Of a stretch of 64,000 bases of DNA, positions 59,602 to 64,000 are shown piece by piece. Source of the stretch: Toxonevra muliebris (Eukaryota; Arthropoda; Insecta; Diptera; Pallopteridae); contig OY829329.1 of the NCBI GenBank assembly GCA_963691655.1, forward strand, positions 80,284,613-80,348,612, read 5' to 3'. Below the pieces are notes generated by a model. It had not been told where the DNA came from. It made no database searches and saw nothing but the letters and a program-made list of their open reading frames with translations. Positions within the stretch are counted from its first letter, which is position 1; each line of letters opens with the position of its first letter. The translations under genes and the position numbers were made by a program.

Positions 59602-60152
59602 ACTAGTCGGTAAGGCCCCGGTAACCGGGGCTATTTTTTTTGCGGAAAAATCTCTTTATGAAAAAAAAAAATGTCAAAAGAGAACTAAACTACTCGTTGG
59701 TGTTTGTTTTTTTATTTTTTATATATATATGTAGATAATTCATTAGATAATGTTGAAAGATGCCGTTACTCATGTCTTCTTTCTCTCTCTCTCATTTATT
59801 ACTTACTCCCGCTTAAGCAATGATTTTTACAACAATGAATGTAATGCTTTGTTCAATGAGCGAATTTTAAAAAATTTCCGACGCTAATATTTTGGAATTG
59901 GCTAAACCGATTTTAAATTTGATAATGGTTACGTTCAGAAAACGCCTCTGCTCTGTCACAGCTACCTGTGTCTTATGAACGTAAATTGATCACTTTATGA
60001 TCAACACAAATTATATTGAGCAGTCGTCATTTCGTTGAGCGTATTATTTTTCTGATACCTCAGCTCAACATGTCGCTAAGCAGAGGTAGTGATAGTGTAG
60101 CACTTCTGGATTTTCTGGAATAAGGATGTAGCTACACTAATAAATGAATAGA
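59602..60152 (+). repeat. Repeat family G, copy 2
   Basis: It begins ACTAGTCGGTAAGGCC then CCGGTAACCGGGGCTATTTT. It includes GAATTTTAAAAAATTTCCGA and ends GTAGCACTTCTGGAT ... GATGTAGCTACACTAATAAA. Same order as 29305-30440. A (TC)n run lies at about 59780-59800. Confidence 0.6.
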
Positions 60153-61052
60153 TTATTAAAATGTCCAATACAATTGTAATCCCACACCCACAGAAAAAAT
60201 TTTGTAAAACTATAATTTTACATTAAATTTCCAAGCATACTTCAATGTTTTGCAAAAACAAAACATTAAATAATTTTGCAGCAAGATGTCCGTACCTACA
60301 CCAACACTGGAAAAGATTTTAGAAAAGCGCACAACCGTTTTAACAGCAAAGTAAACTTAAACTAAAATTATATTCGAAGTTGAAATTAATATTCAAAGAC
60401 GATGAGAAGGAACGAGCTTAAAAATAATTATGTATGGTAAGCAACAAGTTAATAGTGTTTAAATAACTTCGATGAGTAATAGCATTTAATTCTAAAAAAA
60501 GAAATAAGAGAAGCAAAAAAAAAAAACAGTAGATAATGATTTGATATTTATAAGTATTTAAAACTATTATACCTTAAGGTTTTACTCATCTTTGTGAATA
60601 GGTATACAAGAAAGTACATGCCCTTATAAAAGATTACATTATTGAAAAGGAATAGGAAAAGGAAAAAGTAAAGTCGTGTAGTGAGAAAAACGAAAGCTTT
60701 TAAGCTTAAGTGCTTCAGTTGAAATTTATATACACATTCATACTATATGTATATACATTATAAAAAAAATGTAGGTACTTAATGTGATTAGATGGTTAAA
60801 ACCAATACTGAAAGTAATCAAAATTTGATTTTGATAAGAAACCTTAATAGATTATATACGAAATTTTAATCTTTATACATACATATTGTTACAAAGTTAA
60901 ACAAAGAGATTAATTAATACTAAATACCTATGAGATTCTAACACATACTGTTATTACGTTTGAATTCAGAAAAGACATCAACATTACTACTAATTCAATA
61001 TCAGCTCCGTTTTATTCGCCAATCGCTCGGCATCCATTACTACAATTATATA
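60153..61052. other. Intergenic, no feature recognised
   Basis: AT-rich with A-runs. Confidence 0.4.
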
Positions 61053-62167
61053 CAGTGATGTGAAAAATAATAGGTATAGTGAGTAGTTTAACTTTCAAAG
61101 CTACCTAAATAAAAAATATTTACTTTTAAAATACAATAACATTTTTATTAGCTTGCTCAAAACAAAGTTAAACGAAAAACAAAATATATTTTCATATTTG
61201 ATTTCATCACAGCCAAACAACGCCTCAGCATAGAATCAAGTAGTTTCTGGCAAGTGCTCACCGGTAAAACCTCCCATGGATCCTTTACAAATAACGAAAG
61301 TTGATTAATGTTTGATGGGTTCTTATCTCTTAAGGCTATTTTCACTTCCCACCATACATTGTCTATCGGTTTGAGGTCTGGCGATTGAGAACGCCAGAAT
61401 GAAAGATTGCAGTGTTTCTCTTCAAACCATTATTTTGCACGCTTCGATGAGCGCTTCGGATCGTTATCTTTCTGAAACACTCACCGCAGTGGCATATTTT
61501 TCTCAGCAATACATAGTCATCAGCTCTTATTATGCCTCCATCGCGATGGATAGCACCTATACCATAGTAGGAGAAACATACCCATGGCGTGATACATTCT
61601 CCTTCGTGCTTGACTGCTTTTATGGTGTATTTATTATGGTGAGTATTTATTTGGAGATCGTCGTACAAGATGTTTTCCACGATCAGTGTCAAATAAATTG
61701 ACCATTATTTCATCCAACCAAAGAATATTACGCCATTTGTGTTCTAGCCAATCCAGGTGCTGTTTAGCGAAATTTAATCTTTTCTTCTACTATAGTGTAG
61801 GTGTTATAAACAGCATTGAAGATATAATGGCATACTCAATAACGTCATGCTCCCTTTTGCCGAGAAAAATATGCCACTTTGGTGAGTGTTTCAGCAAGAT
61901 AACGATCCGAAATGTTCATCGAAGCGTGCAAAATAATGGTTTGAACAGAAGCACTGCAATCTCTCCAGAATTTGATATGTTTAATTTGTATTAATTATTA
62001 TAATTAATTATGAGTTCAAATATGAAAATATATTTTGTTTTTCGTTTAACTTTGTTTTGAGCACGCTAATAAAAATTTTATTGTATTAGAAAAGTAAATA
62101 TTTTTTTATTTAGGTTGCTTTGAAAGTTAAAATACTCACTGTCCCTATTATTTTTCACATCACTGTA
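61053..62167. mobile_element. Tc1-type transposon, internally inverted duplicate, about 150-bp TIRs
   Basis: The ends are CAGTGATGTGAAAAATAATA and its complement at 62146-62165, each flanked by TA. Inverted similarity extends about 150 bp on each side (TTTAACTTTCAAAG, CAAAACAAAGTTAAACGAAA and partners). The left part encodes a Tc1 transposase C-terminus on the minus strand. The right part repeats a piece of the same coding region on the plus strand. Confidence 0.8.
61157..61500 (-). pseudogene. Tc1-type transposase C-terminal part
   Basis: The minus strand reads FWRSQSPDLKPIDNVWWEVK (third catalytic acidic position), then LRDKNPSNINQLSLFVKDPW and EVLPVSTCQKLLDSMLRRCL. A stop (TAG) and a partial NDPKxSSKRAK region precede it. 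A plus-strand duplicate of the upstream part (QQDNDPK, SSKRAK, WFEQKHCNL) is found at 61865-61970. The N-terminal DNA-binding domain is missing. Confidence 0.72.
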
Positions 62168-64000
62168 TGTTTCACCTCCAGCTGCTGAGCAGTTTCATTT
62201 TGAATGATATATAGACTTAACAACCTAGTCGTATTACTCGTACATGTTAAACTAGAGGGCGAATAAAACGCAGCGAATATGTATCAATTAGTTGTACTCT
62301 CTCTTCGTAGCATTTAAAATCTAATCTACAAAATCTTTTTCGAATCGGTCAAAATCTCCTGTTCGTTCTTTGAGGTCAATTTTTGAAAAGGCCACGGCTG
62401 GGTTACTGATGCTTTCTAACGCTCATTCGGTGATGAAAAGTCATCACAAAAGACAACAAACTCAAAATCGAGACCTAAAAATAGTCCTAGTTCAAAACTA
62501 GGGGTAAAAATTCTTGTTTCCGGACAAAACGAAGAGTGGTTAGTGCAGTTCTTTGCTCACTTGCTAGCACCAAAACAAGTGACCCAGAGCTCACCAACGC
62601 CCCTTAGCCCTTACTACACCCTCCCCCTTTTGATTTCAGGATCATAGGTACTTTTAATTGTATCTTTTAGTGAAAAAAAAATGTTTAAAAGGTAATAAAT
62701 TTTAACCCTTAAATGGTTTTTGATTCATATTTGCATCGTTTGAAAAAAGTCCAATAGAAAGAAAGTTTTACTGTTCAAATTAAAAAGTAGTTGATATTTT
62801 TCAGAAAAGATCATTTTTTATAAATCGTAATCAATTAACAATTTATTTTTGTAGATAGCTATAAGAAAAAGATGCAAACTTTTTTTTTTTAAAACCGCTG
62901 AAAATAATATATTTTCCTTAATCAAAATTACTTTTAAAATATAAAAACGAATTATACGAAAGTTTAAAAACAATTTAAATTTTTTCGGCTTATCAGTCAA
63001 CAACTCATTCCACCAGTGATCATTCCAATCGTTCCAATTTTCACTGTTCTTTTGGGGACAATTAAAAAAATTATGTATTTAAGGGTTAACTTTAAAAGTG
63101 TCAAAAAACCTATTGTGAATTATTTATGAATCATCTTAAATCTGTTCTCGAAAAAAATAGTGCTGTGTAACTTATAACTTCTTAAACCTTCATCACGCAA
63201 AATCTTGGATTTTTAAAATTAGTACCTAGTTCGATTCGTATTAAGAAATGAACAAACACATATTTTTTTGTTTTTGCACATTTGTTTATAAAAGGTTTTA
63301 TTTAAAAAAATTTGGTTATGCCACTTATTCGAAAACACGTTTTTAGTTATTTGTGCATAATTAGAATTTTGTAAGGAAAAATTGGGTATGTTACAGAACT
63401 GCAACACGGAGTGTTTATCACTAACATAAGAACATAAAAAAGGATATTTGGAGCCAAACAACATTTCTGAACAACTTTATAATATGGAAAAAGCTCTTCA
63501 ATTGTTTCTGTTTCTGCATATAATTATGTATAAGAAAAAATATTTTAGAATTATCTTTCGATTCACGAAACTTACAATTAGCCGAACAGACTTTATTTGC
63601 CTATTACAGGAAAAAATTGACAAAAAATAGCGTTTTCTTAGAAAAAAAAACCCATTTCATTTTTGATGGGCTTTGTACAATTTGTGACCGTGTATTTCAA
63701 AACCAATTATATTGCTGAAATCAAAAGAAAAAGTTCCACAACTTCAGGTTTCATCATTTTTTGATTTCAATAGTAAAACTTGCAGAGCTTAACTTTTCGG
63801 GACGGGTTTTGCTACAAGGTAAGTATTTGCAATTTACGCAAATTACTTTTCACCACTAAGCCTAACTGATTCCTAGCTTCCAAGTTTCATGAGCATTGAT
63901 TTAATTTAGATGCCTGTAATTTTTAAAAGTCATATGTCTCATTTATTTTGAAATTTTAACTTAGTGAATATATATAACCATAAATTTTGGAAATGTGAAA
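62168..64000. other. Intergenic to window end, no feature recognised
   Basis: AT-rich with poly-A/T runs. The minus-strand 61-81-codon frames have no motif. Confidence 0.4.

Noticed and set aside
1..64000. CRISPR array or bacterial operon
   Set aside because: The repeats are dispersed, not regularly spaced with unique spacers, and the genes have introns. The window is animal DNA.

Overview
The window is eukaryotic, AT-rich and dominated by degraded transposable elements. Two complete intron-containing genes stand out, and both are close orthologues of Drosophila genes: expanded (ex, + strand, coding exons 25042-42743) and croquemort (crq, - strand, coding exons 49925-51766). Their protein sequences, phase-consistent splice sites and the exact 490-residue length of Crq point to a higher (brachyceran) fly. 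The genome is larger and more repeat-rich than that of D. melanogaster. A tephritid-like fly fits, but the species cannot be fixed from sequence alone.

Layout. 1-25 kb (upstream of ex) holds no convincing host gene. It carries a SINE fragment (1258-1428), a Tc1/mariner element broken by two later insertions (3163-5309), a LINE tail (6965-7345), a tandem duplication (7690-8165), a long-inverted-repeat element carrying a SINE (8813-10297), palindromic MITEs near 11.8 and 13.4 kb, a GCGCTCC-rich unknown element (16.4-18.8 kb), and two 5'-truncated LINEs with visible target-site duplications (20285-20873 and 21692-23482). 25-44.8 kb is ex. A 12.4-kb intron 2 contains a dimeric SINE, nested foldback elements, a decayed Ty3/gypsy-type integrase region and, about 400 bp before exon 3, a clean miRNA-precursor-like hairpin. 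44.8-49.9 kb, between the genes, carries a Mutator-like transposase fragment, a MITE with a piggyBac-type MITE nested in it, and a degenerate T/G-rich minisatellite. 49.9-51.8 kb is crq. 51.8-64 kb is again repeat territory: a dimeric SINE with a 13-bp duplication, a second repeat-family-G copy, and a Tc1 element rebuilt as an inverted duplicate.

How it works. Ex is the FERM-domain scaffold of the Hippo pathway. Its three PPxY motifs (which bind Yorkie/Warts-type WW domains) and its TSGIVS Slimb degron are conserved. Crq is a CD36-family receptor for apoptotic cells. They lie tail to tail (convergent) with no evident functional link. The most interesting non-genic signal is a set of related tRNA-derived SINEs. 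They share a central core but have three kinds of 3' end, one of which matches the 3' end of a LINE in the same window, as expected if that LINE mobilises the SINE.
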